Source: a virus. From it: a stretch of 48,681 bases of DNA. The position numbers and the translations under genes are program-made. The DNA lies in IMG/VR virus record IMGVR_UViG_3300010391_000237, positions 1 through 48,681 of that record, one strand, 5' to 3'. Positions 38,673 to 46,046 of the stretch are shown piece after piece. Positions within the stretch are counted from its first letter, which is position 1; each line of letters opens with the position of its first letter. The notes under the pieces were generated by a model. The model worked only from the letters and a program-made list of their open reading frames with translations. It did no database searches and had not been told where the DNA came from.

Positions 38673-40679
38673 ATGCCATATACAGATTTAGAAATAAAGG
38701 ATTACGCAAAAAAACTACTAGAAAAAGGAGCTACAAATGATATAATAACTGAGTTTGTTAAACGTGCCAAAAATGAACAGACACCTGTACGCCCCGTGGC
38801 GCAACCAGTAAGACCTATTATCGCTAAAGAACAACCTAAAATAGAGAAACCACTTTTCAAAAATGCTTCTCCTTTTTCACTGGATGTCACGCAAATACCA
38901 TCCAGAGTTAAGTCAGCGGTAGAAACAGTCGGGAGTGTAGTCAAAGGAGGTTATGATAGGGGCAGGACTGGTATGGAAGAAATTATAGGAGCTACGACAG
39001 GAGATAAAACTTATGACCCCGTTACAAAAGAATATAAAGAAACACCTAAAGGATTTCTCCCCAGACTACGGCAGGGCGCAAGCGGTTTGAAGAAAGTAGT
39101 GACAGGCACTTTAGAAACAGCTACAGCACCAGTTTATGCTGGTTATATAGCGGGTGCGGGTGCTTTAAGACCAGAGATAGTTAACGCCACACAAGGGATT
39201 AAGGATTTATATGTTAAATCCACTAATCCAGAGATAAGACAGAAGCTAGATACAATAATTAATAATTTACCAGAAGAAGCTAAAGACCTTCCTAGGTCTG
39301 TTTTAGATTTAGTGGGATTCCAATACAGACCGAAAGATGTGTTTGAAAAACCGATTAGTAAAGTTTTAGATGATACTGTAAAAAATGTAAAAACTTTCTC
39401 TGATAATGTACTAAAACTTAAATCGCAGCTAGATGAGGCTACAACTATAAAGAACCCAGCAATGGCTTCCAAGGTGCTTAATAATGTCTATAAAACAAAT
39501 ACATCACCTATGTTTACAGGTAAAACAACTGTAGGCAACGAATTTAAGCGTATGACTGGAGAGGATTTTGGGAATTGGCAATCAAACAGGGGTTTGGTAG
39601 ATACTCCAGTAAAATCATTACAAAACAATATAGATTATTACCTTAAAGCCAAGAGCAGTGTAGATGATTGGTTCTCAACCAAAGGACAATACTTTGGGGG
39701 GTATAACCAGCCGTTTATAAAAGTGATGACTAAGGAATTAAAAAAATTATATGACAGACCAGCGATAAGAGTAAGTGTAGGTTATCAAGATGATATAGCA
39801 AGATTCGATAAAATACAACGTGATTTAACTAACACAGGTATAAATTTAGACGACATCCAATTTCTTAAAAGGAAGTTAGAAGATAATAAATTAGGGTATT
39901 GGAAAGAAAATAACTCTAAAGCTGTAACTGATTTAACCGCCCTAGATAATACAGCCAGACAATTTCTTACAAATGAAACTAAAAACCTTGGGTTTAATAA
40001 CTATGCAAATCTTAATAAAGAAATACAAGGTGCATATAGTTCTGCTAAGATAATAGCGAAAAAATTAGGGGCTGATACATCCACATTAGATGGAATGGAT
40101 ATGCTTATAGCATCTCACGTTAATGTCCCCGCATTAATGGCTGTAGGTATTAGACATATATTTAAAAGCCCTAGCGCAAGAACACGATTTGCTAAATGGA
40201 TAGGTGGGAAAGATATTAGTGTGCCTAAAATGCCAAATGCCAATCTAAAGCATTTTGAAGCCTTGCCAAGCCCTGTAAAACCCATGAGCAAAAGATTACA
40301 GCTTACAAGCGGTAATCCTAATACTACTGGTAGCACTCTTATAACACCAACCACGGGACAACAAACAGCATATAATAATTTTATAACAAATCTTAAATCA
40401 CCGAATAAACTTTTACCATCCCCGAAGAAAGGTGCTTTAAGACATGAGTTTCCGATTATTTATGGTAAGGGGGGTAGGAAATTACAGCCAGAGAATAATA
40501 TAGTCCCCAGACCAGTAGAGACAGTAAAGACTACGCCAGTTAAATCACCAAAGGTAAAAAATCTTGATAATATAAGAAATGATTTAGAGTACCTTAAAAC
40601 AAGACTTTCACCAAAAGAATATAAAAAGGCTGAGCAGGTTTATAAACAGGTTAAGGCTTTATTCTCACAGGGGAGATAA
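38673..40679 (+). CDS. Internal virion protein (ejection-type), possible frameshift near the end
   Basis: A 668-residue basic protein. Residues 1-25 are a short helical motif (YTDLEIKDYAKKLLEKGATN). A Pro/Lys-rich linker, a possible membrane-active Gly/Ala helix (PVYAGYIAGAGAL near 152-165) and a long helical region (DEATTIKNPAMASKVLNNVY; VTDLTALDNTARQFLTNETK) follow. The end is Pro/Lys-rich. Internal proteins of short-tailed phages look like this. Near the stop, a -1 shift at CAGGGGAG would give EINSLIHEVGDSISTVNKTV and PTPDYKYD, ending at 40,759. Confidence 0.75.
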   Translation: MPYTDLEIKDYAKKLLEKGATNDIITEFVKRAKNEQTPVRPVAQPVRPIIAKEQPKIEKPLFKNASPFSLDVTQIPSRVKSAVETVGSVVKGGYDRGRTGMEEIIGATTGDKTYDPVTKEYKETPKGFLPRLRQGASGLKKVVTGTLETATAPVYAGYIAGAGALRPEIVNATQGIKDLYVKSTNPEIRQKLDTIINNLPEEAKDLPRSVLDLVGFQYRPKDVFEKPISKVLDDTVKNVKTFSDNVLKLKSQLDEATTIKNPAMASKVLNNVYKTNTSPMFTGKTTVGNEFKRMTGEDFGNWQSNRGLVDTPVKSLQNNIDYYLKAKSSVDDWFSTKGQYFGGYNQPFIKVMTKELKKLYDRPAIRVSVGYQDDIARFDKIQRDLTNTGINLDDIQFLKRKLEDNKLGYWKENNSKAVTDLTALDNTARQFLTNETKNLGFNNYANLNKEIQGAYSSAKIIAKKLGADTSTLDGMDMLIASHVNVPALMAVGIRHIFKSPSARTRFAKWIGGKDISVPKMPNANLKHFEALPSPVKPMSKRLQLTSGNPNTTGSTLITPTTGQQTAYNNFITNLKSPNKLLPSPKKGALRHEFPIIYGKGGRKLQPENNIVPRPVETVKTTPVKSPKVKNLDNIRNDLEYLKTRLSPKEYKKAEQVYKQVKALFSQGR

Positions 40680-40705
40680 ACAGTCTTATCCATGAAGTCG
40701 GCGAT

Positions 40706-40774
40706 TCAATATCTACCGTTAATAAAACTGTACCCACACCAGACTATAAATATGATTAATAATATGTGTATCAT
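40706..40774 (-). CDS. Possible 22-aa hydrophobic peptide, predicted leaderless
   Basis: MIHILLIIFIVWCGYSFING then RY. The ATG is exactly six bases after the -10 box of the promoter at 40,781-40,809, the same geometry as at 2,752. It lies antisense to the late block; real status uncertain. Confidence 0.35.
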   Translation of the reverse strand: MIHILLIIFIVWCGYSFINGRY

Positions 40775-40780
40775 GTTTCA

Positions 40781-40809
40781 AGTATAAAGTATATCATTTT
40801 AAAAGTCAA
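40781..40809 (-). promoter_or_regulatory. Leftward sigma70-like promoter inside the late block, second copy of the 2,752 element
   Basis: Minus strand TTGACT (40809-40804), 17-bp spacer, TATACT (40786-40781). The sequence is nearly identical to the 2,752-2,780 promoter and both are leftward. Confidence 0.7.
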
Positions 40810-40836
40810 GGGGATTATAGTTTCTAACCAAATTAT

Positions 40837-41400
40837 ATGTTATATTTAAGCCAAAGAGACAGTAAGTGGAAAGATGTCAAGATAGGTCATTCACATTCTA
40901 CATTGGGAACCAACGGGTGCTTAATAACATCACTTTGTATGGTATTATCCAAGCTTTATCCAGAACGTGGATTTGCATGTTTTTACACACCAGAAGAAGC
41001 GGCAAGAGACTGGCAGTATGTCGCGCTGGGTAATGACCCAGACCCAAGATACTTGGATTATATTAAATCCAAAGAAGGATTTAAAAAGGCTGGTATGGAA
41101 TTTGTGTGGAGGAACACAAGCTATTTTCCAGACAAGGCTATTAAAGACCCAGTTACAGGTGAGTATATTATGGAGAAAGAGGTTCTCAAAAAATATATGA
41201 ACGCCAAGAACTTCGGTATATGTTTCAGGGTGAAAACTAAAACAGGCGGTCAGAATTGGTTGGCTGGTAAGGGAGGGGGATTATTCGGTCAGCCAGTCTG
41301 TAATGACCCGTGGTCTGGTAAGATTTTGTATAAACCAGTCGGGGTTTTAAGCCCATATTTGTCAATAGACGGTTGGTTACTTATACGGAAGTGCGATTAA
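40837..41400 (+). CDS. C39-like (papain-fold) protein, likely wall-acting
   Basis: A 187-residue protein beginning LSQRDSKWKDVKIGHSHSTL then GTNGCLITSLCMVL, the start of C39_2-type cysteine peptidase folds with Cys28 as nucleophile. Near the end, GGQNWLAGKGGG and CNDPWSG match the 'HW.la.g...iNDPw' block, but the catalytic His is replaced by Asn. It may therefore be an inactive binder, or use another residue. Its place at the end of the late block near holin-like genes suggests a role in lysis or wall penetration. Confidence 0.65.
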   Translation: MLYLSQRDSKWKDVKIGHSHSTLGTNGCLITSLCMVLSKLYPERGFACFYTPEEAARDWQYVALGNDPDPRYLDYIKSKEGFKKAGMEFVWRNTSYFPDKAIKDPVTGEYIMEKEVLKKYMNAKNFGICFRVKTKTGGQNWLAGKGGGLFGQPVCNDPWSGKILYKPVGVLSPYLSIDGWLLIRKCD

Positions 41401-41416
41401 TGTCAAGCCAAATTGA

Positions 41417-41444
41417 TTGACAATAGAATGGTTAATGCTATACT
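41417..41444 (+). promoter_or_regulatory. Sigma70-like rightward promoter
   Basis: TTGACA (41417-41422), 16-bp spacer ending ATGC, TATACT (41439-41444), about 23 nt before the ATG. GCTATA-CT-TATAGC forms an inverted repeat over the -10. Confidence 0.75.
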
Positions 41445-41467
41445 TATAGCAAATAACCCAAACAAAT

Positions 41468-42217
41468 ATGGAAGTTAAGTTACCAAAAATAGAAAAACTT
41501 ACCAAAGTAGTAGCCCTGTTTGACCTGCACATACCAAATAATATCCCGCTAGACGGGATTTATAATTTTCTCAAAGATGAGAAGCCAGATATTGTAATCC
41601 TTGGGGGGGATTTTATGGATATACAAGCCCTAAGCCACTGGAGTCTGGCTGGAGGTAAAAGACTTACCCTAGAGGGTAAAAGATTCCAGAAAGAGTGTGA
41701 ACAGGCTACAGAGATATTAGACAGGATAAGAACGTGCGTAGAGGGTGCTGATATAATTTATGAAGGAGGAAATCACGAGGATTGGGTAGAGCAATATATC
41801 GAACAGCATCCAGAAATGGATGGGATTATAAATCTACCGATTATGCTGGGGCTTGCGGATAGGGAGATTAAATGGATTCCGTACAGAGATAATAATAACT
41901 TTTATAAGGTCGGAAAATTGTACTATGTACATGGAGAGTATACAGTATCTAACCACGCCAAGAAGATGCTTAGTGTGTGGAACTGCAATATACGATACGG
42001 ACACCTGCACGACCATCAGGTATATTCTAAAACATCCCGCAGAGGCATAGGCGACTTTCATAAGGCTGTATCTGTACCGTGTTTATGCAAAAAAGGAGAC
42101 TATCTGATAGGAAAGTCAGATAACTGGTCACACGGATTCCATATCGCCTATGTCAAGCCCAACGGTAATTTCTTTGAATATGTGATTCATTATAGACGGT
42201 CACTTTTACTTCAATAA
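41468..42217 (+). CDS. Calcineurin-like metallophosphoesterase
   Basis: A 249-residue enzyme with the full metal-site series: FDLHIP (DxH-like), GGDFMD (GDxxD), GGNHEDW (GNHE), YVHGEYT and YGHLHDHQ (GHxH). These proteins hydrolyse phosphodiesters or phosphomonoesters; phage members often act on nucleic acids or nucleotides. It is distinct from the intein-containing phosphatase of the leftward block. It has its own promoter, so it may be expressed apart from the virion genes. Confidence 0.9.
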   Translation: MEVKLPKIEKLTKVVALFDLHIPNNIPLDGIYNFLKDEKPDIVILGGDFMDIQALSHWSLAGGKRLTLEGKRFQKECEQATEILDRIRTCVEGADIIYEGGNHEDWVEQYIEQHPEMDGIINLPIMLGLADREIKWIPYRDNNNFYKVGKLYYVHGEYTVSNHAKKMLSVWNCNIRYGHLHDHQVYSKTSRRGIGDFHKAVSVPCLCKKGDYLIGKSDNWSHGFHIAYVKPNGNFFEYVIHYRRSLLLQ

Positions 42218-42231
42218 CCGTTTATATTAAT

Positions 42232-42399
42232 ATGAAATTCCGAAGTACAAAACTATCCATAGGCGGTGCTGAGTTATTTATTAAAGACGGTGGGGACTTA
42301 GATAAAGTACGCCGTATACTAACTTCTCTTACTCAGGCAAAAGAGCCAGAAGATACTCATAACCTGAAAAAATTTAAAGATTTATTTAACCTAAAATAA
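42232..42399 (+). CDS. Small hypothetical protein (55 aa)
   Basis: The frame begins MKFRSTKLSIGGAELFIKDG and ends NLKKFKDLFNLK. Mixed strand-helix protein, one base before the holin-like gene. Unknown function. Confidence 0.6.
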   Translation: MKFRSTKLSIGGAELFIKDGGDLDKVRRILTSLTQAKEPEDTHNLKKFKDLFNLK

Positions 42400-42400
42400 T

Positions 42401-42571
42401 ATGAACAATTTTCTTTTCTTAAAATCTACTCGCTTTTGGGTGCTATTTTTGCTCGCAGGATGCGTAGCACTTAACTCTTATGGTGTCTTACCGCAGGAGA
42501 CAATGAACGCACTAATTACCCTGTTAGGAGGGTTTATAGTCGTCAGAACAGTGGATAGAGCCACAGAATAG
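42401..42571 (+). CDS. Holin-like small membrane protein (56 aa)
   Basis: The frame begins MNNFLFLKSTRFWVLFLLAG and continues CVALNSYGVLPQETMNALIT then LLGGFIVVRTVDRATE. It has two hydrophobic segments (about 10-25 and 36-48) with a turn containing PQE and a short charged C-terminus ending in TVDRATE. The layout is common among small phage holin-like proteins. It is the last gene before the terminator. Confidence 0.65.
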   Translation: MNNFLFLKSTRFWVLFLLAGCVALNSYGVLPQETMNALITLLGGFIVVRTVDRATE

Positions 42572-42588
42572 GCGTTTTAAGACAATCC

Positions 42589-42626
42589 AAAAGAGCTAAC
42601 GGTATAAACTACCTTAGCTCTTTTTT
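42589..42626. terminator. Bidirectional rho-independent terminator
   Basis: AAAAGAGCTAA (42,589-42,599) pairs with TTAGCTCTTTT (42,614-42,624) around a 14-base loop and runs into T6. On the minus strand the stem is followed by TTTTGG. It separates the converging late and early blocks. Confidence 0.85.
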
Positions 42627-42640
42627 AATGCGTGTAATCT

Positions 42641-42811
42641 TTAGCGTTTGATTTCCGCAAGTTTATTCCTTATTTTTTCTATCTCTTTAGTGAGTTCAGA
42701 TACAAGGGGGTGGTCTATACTAACTCCGAGCCTACGCATAACAGTAGCTCTTATATCTATAAGTTTATCCAGAAGGTCTTTAGACGATGGTTGTTCTAAT
42801 ATCAGTCCCAT
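42641..42811 (-). CDS. Small helical protein (56 aa)
   Basis: The frame begins MGLILEQPSSKDLLDKLIDI and ends EIEKIRNKLAEIKR. Helical and basic. It overlaps the previous gene by 10 bases and is the last gene of the leftward block before the terminator. Confidence 0.65.
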   Translation of the reverse strand: MGLILEQPSSKDLLDKLIDIRATVMRRLGVSIDHPLVSELTKEIEKIRNKLAEIKR

Positions 42812-43221
42812 AAATTTACGAAAAATTTTGATAATAACTGGAAAGACCTTTTTAGGGCTACCTGAGCGTCTTTATGTTTTTTGATTATCCTTTTAATATC
42901 ACATCCGTGATAATCGTTAGACCCGTTATAAAGTGTAAACCCTTTACGGATTTCTTTTATGACCTTAACCCAATCCTTGTCTGACTTAAAGTTCATCGGG
43001 AATCCGCTGGTATTATCACCGAAGTCTTTAAGCCCCCTGTCCATAATCTTAGATATATAGCTTGCGAAATTCCACAGGTCGCAGTCTGCGTACCCCCTAA
43101 AAGCACGTTGCCAGTGCCAGCGTATTTCTCTGGGTATGTCTTTTATAAAGTAGTATATTCTGTACATAGTGATATTGGTTAATTTGTAATCAGGGGCAGA
43201 TAAGAGGGCTGCTTTATACAT
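42802..43221 (-). CDS. Conserved-looking hypothetical phage protein
   Basis: A 139-residue basic protein. The core WHWQRAFRGYADCDLWNFASYISKIMDRGL (Trp-rich, then 'RGYxDxDxWNF...l') is a pattern I have seen in many phage proteins of unknown function. The first ATG (43,221) immediately follows a structured leader; a second ATG at 43,167 (MYRIYYFIKDIPREIRWHWQ) is an alternative start. Basic and helical at the C-terminus (KHKDAQVALKRSFQLLSKFF). Confidence 0.75.
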   Translation of the reverse strand: MYKAALLSAPDYKLTNITMYRIYYFIKDIPREIRWHWQRAFRGYADCDLWNFASYISKIMDRGLKDFGDNTSGFPMNFKSDKDWVKVIKEIRKGFTLYNGSNDYHGCDIKRIIKKHKDAQVALKRSFQLLSKFFVNLWD

Positions 43222-43367
43222 TTACCGCTCGGCAACGCACCCAGACCCGCTACACCCATCAGTAGCCTACGCTCTGCATATATCCCATACAGGACTCAAT
43301 CCGATACAGAATCGAATAATTGGGCACACTTATCTGCCTTTGATTAAAATTTAAGTTTGTCTTCCAA
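43222..43367 (-). ncRNA. Structured leader upstream of the 139-residue gene
   Basis: No gene is visible. Minus-strand helices include GGCA/TGCC, CGAT-TCTGT-ATCG, and GCTAC-TGATGGGT-GTAGC. The plus-strand 10-mer CCGCTACACC is shared with the leader at 5,220-5,462. The promoter lies at 43,382-43,410. Confidence 0.4.
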
Positions 43368-43414
43368 TATTTTGTAAATACATTTTATCGGGTATTTTGT
43401 ATTTTGTAAATACA
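43368..43414 (-). promoter_or_regulatory. Promoter flanked by two 15-bp operator repeats
   Basis: Minus strand TTTACA (43410-43405), 17-bp spacer, TAAAAT (43387-43382). The 15-mer TATTTTGTAAATACA occurs at 43,368-43,382 and 43,400-43,414, 32 bp apart (about three DNA turns), covering the start site and the -35. The core GTATTT-TGT-AAATAC is an inverted repeat, a typical dimeric repressor site. Confidence 0.65.
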
Positions 43415-43457
43415 AACAATCCACAACCCTGACCTATGTATTACATAGGGCAGCTTT

Positions 43458-43676
43458 TCATACGATTAAATCATCTAAATCTTTCTGCGTAAACTCATAC
43501 CTGCCGTAATATTCGTATTTTCCAAGCTCCTGTGCCAGTTCCTTTTTCCCTTCCAGCATATAATGTTCCTCCATTTCCAGCAGAAAATTATCATGGTCAG
43601 TCTTAGTGGGTTTCCCCACTTTTTTTTCGGCGCATATTGTATCCCAGTAAACCAGTGGTGTAAGTCCATTTTTCAT
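43458..43676 (-). CDS. Hypothetical protein
   Basis: A 72-residue acidic protein, helical in the middle (DHDNFLLEMEEHYMLEGKKE) with KYEYYGRYEF near the end. Family not recognised. Separated from the next gene by the promoter with operator repeats. Confidence 0.65.
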   Translation of the reverse strand: MKNGLTPLVYWDTICAEKKVGKPTKTDHDNFLLEMEEHYMLEGKKELAQELGKYEYYGRYEFTQKDLDDLIV

Positions 43677-43698
43677 AAATGATTAAGGGGTTAGTTTA

Positions 43699-43749
43699 TT
43701 ATTCTTTACAGATGTCGCAGGTACAGCTTCCTAAATTTAGTTTACGCAT
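43699..43749 (-). CDS. Possible 16-aa Cys-rich peptide
   Basis: MRKLNLGSCTCDICKE. Its GSCxCDIC end also ends the 50-residue protein at 46,539, and its MRK start resembles the protein at 44,200. The shared motif supports translation despite the length. Confidence 0.4.
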   Translation of the reverse strand: MRKLNLGSCTCDICKE

Positions 43750-43785
43750 TGTTCGACTGTGTAATATCTTCTCTCTTTCAACAGC

Positions 43786-43980
43786 CTACTCTAACTTCTT
43801 AATTCTATCCTGCAAAGCTAATAAATGACCTGTATTTAATTCATTATTATCATTACAATTTTTTATTTCTTCTCCCTGCTTTTCAATAGCCTCAGCTAAG
43901 TCATTAAACATATTAGCAATAGCAAAAAATGTCTGGGGTGTATTATCTAAGACTTTTTTATAATCTATAAATTTTTTCAT
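43786..43980 (-). CDS. Hypothetical helical protein
   Basis: A 64-residue acidic helical protein (DYKKVLDNTPQTFFAIANMF; NELNTGHLLALQDRIKKLE). Unknown function. It follows the large structured leader at 43,981-44,199, which is probably part of its mRNA. Confidence 0.65.
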   Translation of the reverse strand: MKKFIDYKKVLDNTPQTFFAIANMFNDLAEAIEKQGEEIKNCNDNNELNTGHLLALQDRIKKLE

Positions 43981-44199
43981 AATTCATTAGTTAGTAATCA
44001 GGGGGCTGGCAGAGATTTCTGACGTTCTCTTTTCGTATCAGCTACGAACACCAGCCCCTTTGACAGGACAACCCTAGCGGGTCAGTTTTACGGACATTTG
44101 AGCCTGTACTCTCATCCAACCAGCCTCAGTCAGTCGTTTCAATCGTGCGCAATGAAACGTGGTTTGGCTGGAAAATTAAACTGTTAAGTTATAAGGGGG
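43981..44199 (-). ncRNA. Structured leader with two multi-helix elements
   Basis: Element 1: GGGGCTGG (44,002-44,009) pairs with CCAGCCCC (44,051-44,058) and encloses CAGA/TCTG (44,010-44,021) and TTCGTA/TACGAA (44,032-44,048), a three-way-junction layout. Element 2: CCAGCC (44,120-44,125) pairs with GGCTGG (44,166-44,171) and encloses CGTTTCA/TGAAACG (44,135-44,159). Between them ACCC-TAGC-GGGT forms a small hairpin. The half-stems GGCTGG and CCAGCC are shared between elements, so they could also switch partners. Confidence 0.45.
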
Positions 44200-44364
44200 T
44201 TACTTTAGTTTCCAAGCTCTCGTTTCAGTCTCTCCAAATGGAATTTCGTCTTTACAATTGTGTTCTATCGCCTGACCGCAACCGTGTCTGCAAAGTAATG
44301 GCTCACTATGTTTGAGACATACATCTTCGCTGGGGATACAGCCTTTAGAGTTTGGTTTACGCAT
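44200..44364 (-). CDS. Small Cys/His-rich protein (54 aa)
   Basis: The frame begins MRKPNSKGCIPSEDVCLKHS and carries CRHGCGQAIEHNC, which could bind zinc. It ends TETRAWKLK. Start preceded by TTATTAACCAAATGAATT. Function unknown. Confidence 0.55.
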   Translation of the reverse strand: MRKPNSKGCIPSEDVCLKHSEPLLCRHGCGQAIEHNCKDEIPFGETETRAWKLK

Positions 44365-44394
44365 AATTCATTTGGTTAATAATATCTGTTATTT

Positions 44395-44940
44395 CTATTT
44401 ACCCAATTTATCCATAATACTGAAATAAAAATCATAACCCTTATCAGACAACTTTGCTTCTGTAAATTCCATAATCAGTTCCTTTAAAATATTCTCCCTT
44501 TCCTGCTGTGCGAAGTAATCGTAGTATTGGTATTTCAGACCATGAGCCTTCCACTCATCTACTCCCATTGGGATTACAGGATTAGCCATATGCTTATCCT
44601 CCATTAATATCATAGCCTCTCTAAATCCTTTGTGGGAGGCTTGGGCGAGTAGGTCAGATAATTTTTCACATAATTCTACACAACTGCTAAAAAATATATT
44701 ACATTGAGGACATCGCAGGTTTCCAAATTCCTCTATCTCTTTTTCCTGTCTGGCATTGGCGAGGGCTTTTTTGCAAGCCCCATTTTTCTTTAAATCAGCC
44801 AATAAACTTTCTTCATAAGCCATTAGTAACTCTCTGACTTGGCAGAAGCTATACATCTTCGGCATTTGTACAGAAGGATTTAAAAGCAGGTCTAAGTCTG
44901 ACCCTATCTCTTTCTCCTGTGGTGTTGGGTTTGGGGACAT
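44395..44940 (-). CDS. Hypothetical protein with N-terminal TPQEK motif
   Basis: A 181-residue helical protein starting MSPNPTPQEKEIGSDLDLLL. A CxxC at LRCPQCNIFFSSCVELC may bind zinc; the rest is charged helix (YFAQQERENILKELIMEFTE). It shares the N-terminal TPQEK motif with the next two upstream genes. No family recognised. Confidence 0.7.
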   Translation of the reverse strand: MSPNPTPQEKEIGSDLDLLLNPSVQMPKMYSFCQVRELLMAYEESLLADLKKNGACKKALANARQEKEIEEFGNLRCPQCNIFFSSCVELCEKLSDLLAQASHKGFREAMILMEDKHMANPVIPMGVDEWKAHGLKYQYYDYFAQQERENILKELIMEFTEAKLSDKGYDFYFSIMDKLGK

Positions 44941-44942
44941 AA

Positions 44943-45371
44943 TTAAGATTTTAAAAATTGTTTAAATAATTGCCAGCTCGTTTTTGAACGCTCATATCTT
45001 TCTATAATCCGTTTAAGATTTTCTACCGCATCTGTTTCTAACGGGGTATTTCTAACAAATTCTATTATTTCATTGGTCAGCCAATCTTCATATTTCTGAT
45101 TAGACACTGTTGAGGTATAGGTAACAAATTTCTCCTGCAACAAATCTGTGGGGAGATTGCAACAACTACAGATGTAGTAATTAGTTCCCTCTTCTTCGCT
45201 GTGTACATATATTCCTGCCTTACAGCAACTTGATAGCTGTGAGGGTTCATCATCAAATCCGTTAAGGGCTATGAATATACACTTGTCGCAGTCCTGCTTG
45301 AAGTATCTGTGTATCTTACAATGTTTTTTGCTGTATGTGGGTTTCTCCTGTGGTGTTTTTTTAGATGTCAT
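44943..45371 (-). CDS. Zinc-binding-type hypothetical protein with N-terminal TPQEK motif
   Basis: A 142-residue protein: MTSKKTPQEKPTYSKKHCKI, then HRYFKQDCDKCIF and SSCCKAGIYVHSEEEGTNYY with ICSCCNLPTDL, giving several Cys pairs for one or two zinc sites. The C-terminal half is helical (LTNEIIEFVRNTPLETDAVE). Overlaps the upstream gene by 11 bases. Confidence 0.7.
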   Translation of the reverse strand: MTSKKTPQEKPTYSKKHCKIHRYFKQDCDKCIFIALNGFDDEPSQLSSCCKAGIYVHSEEEGTNYYICSCCNLPTDLLQEKFVTYTSTVSNQKYEDWLTNEIIEFVRNTPLETDAVENLKRIIERYERSKTSWQLFKQFLKS

Positions 45372-45621
45372 TTTTTTTAAAAGTTAGACAATAATTACCA
45401 TCTGCTCTGGGGCTTAAAACTTTGATAGGTTTTCTACCCTTAAATTTTAATAATGTTTCTGGGCAATTTTTTTCCGCCAAAATACAATCTTTGGGATTGA
45501 TATTATATAAATAGCAAAGCGATTTTGCATTTACATAATGTCTCTCTCCGTCTGTTTCAGATATTACCCAATCTCCTATAACAAAGAATTTCTCCTGTGG
45601 TGTTTTCTTAGGGTTGTTCAT
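45361..45621 (-). CDS. Hypothetical protein with N-terminal TPQEK motif
   Basis: An 86-residue basic protein: MNNPKKTPQEKFFVIGDWVI, then ETDGERHYVNAKSLCYLYNI and a basic beta end. First of three consecutive genes with the same N-terminal peptide. Function unknown. Confidence 0.7.
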   Translation of the reverse strand: MNNPKKTPQEKFFVIGDWVISETDGERHYVNAKSLCYLYNINPKDCILAEKNCPETLLKFKGRKPIKVLSPRADGNYCLTFKKNDI

Positions 45622-45633
45622 AAGGGTTAAATG

Positions 45634-45792
45634 TTATTTGACTTCTATTTCCCCTGTCGCCTCACAGTACTCGCATTGGACTTGTATGGGGCAAGAAGTA
45701 CAATAACCAGCATAATGCTGTTCACTTGTATCAGTGGGGTCGTGTTCAGAAGTCCACCCTACTCCATTACATTTGGGACAAGGTTCTTTCAT
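45634..45792 (-). CDS. DnaJ-type zinc-finger-like small protein (52 aa)
   Basis: The frame begins MKEPCPKCNGVGWTSEHDPT and includes CTSCPIQVQCEYCEATGEIE. CPKCNGVG and CEYCEATG are CxxCxGxG-like units of the DnaJ central zinc domain. Probably a protein- or RNA-binding adaptor. It lies opposite a longer plus-strand ORF that is a shadow. Confidence 0.65.
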   Translation of the reverse strand: MKEPCPKCNGVGWTSEHDPTDTSEQHYAGYCTSCPIQVQCEYCEATGEIEVK

Positions 45793-45806
45793 CTGTTAAA
45801 AAATAA

Positions 45807-46031
45807 TTATTTACAATCCTTACAGGTATTCCAAAAGCTTGCGTTTTCTTTAACTTCTCCACAACCATCGCAGACTATCCAATCTCCACGTTTTAACTTC
45901 TTCTCATACATATCAGCTACTTTCTGCATATATTTGAATACATATCCTAAAATCTTACTTTCATTTTCATCAAAATTTACCAGCACATCTTTTTCCGCCT
46001 GTAGTTTTAATTTGGCTAAATCGTTGTTCAT
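45807..46031 (-). CDS. Small zinc-ribbon protein
   Basis: A 74-residue protein: a helical N-terminal half (MNNDLAKLKLQAEKDVLVNF; YVFKYMQKVADMYEKKLKRG) and a C-terminal ribbon CDGCGEVKENASFWNTCKDC. Function unknown; similar in style to the other Cys-rich proteins here. Confidence 0.7.
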   Translation of the reverse strand: MNNDLAKLKLQAEKDVLVNFDENESKILGYVFKYMQKVADMYEKKLKRGDWIVCDGCGEVKENASFWNTCKDCK

Positions 46032-46046
46032 AGTATTAGTTATAGG

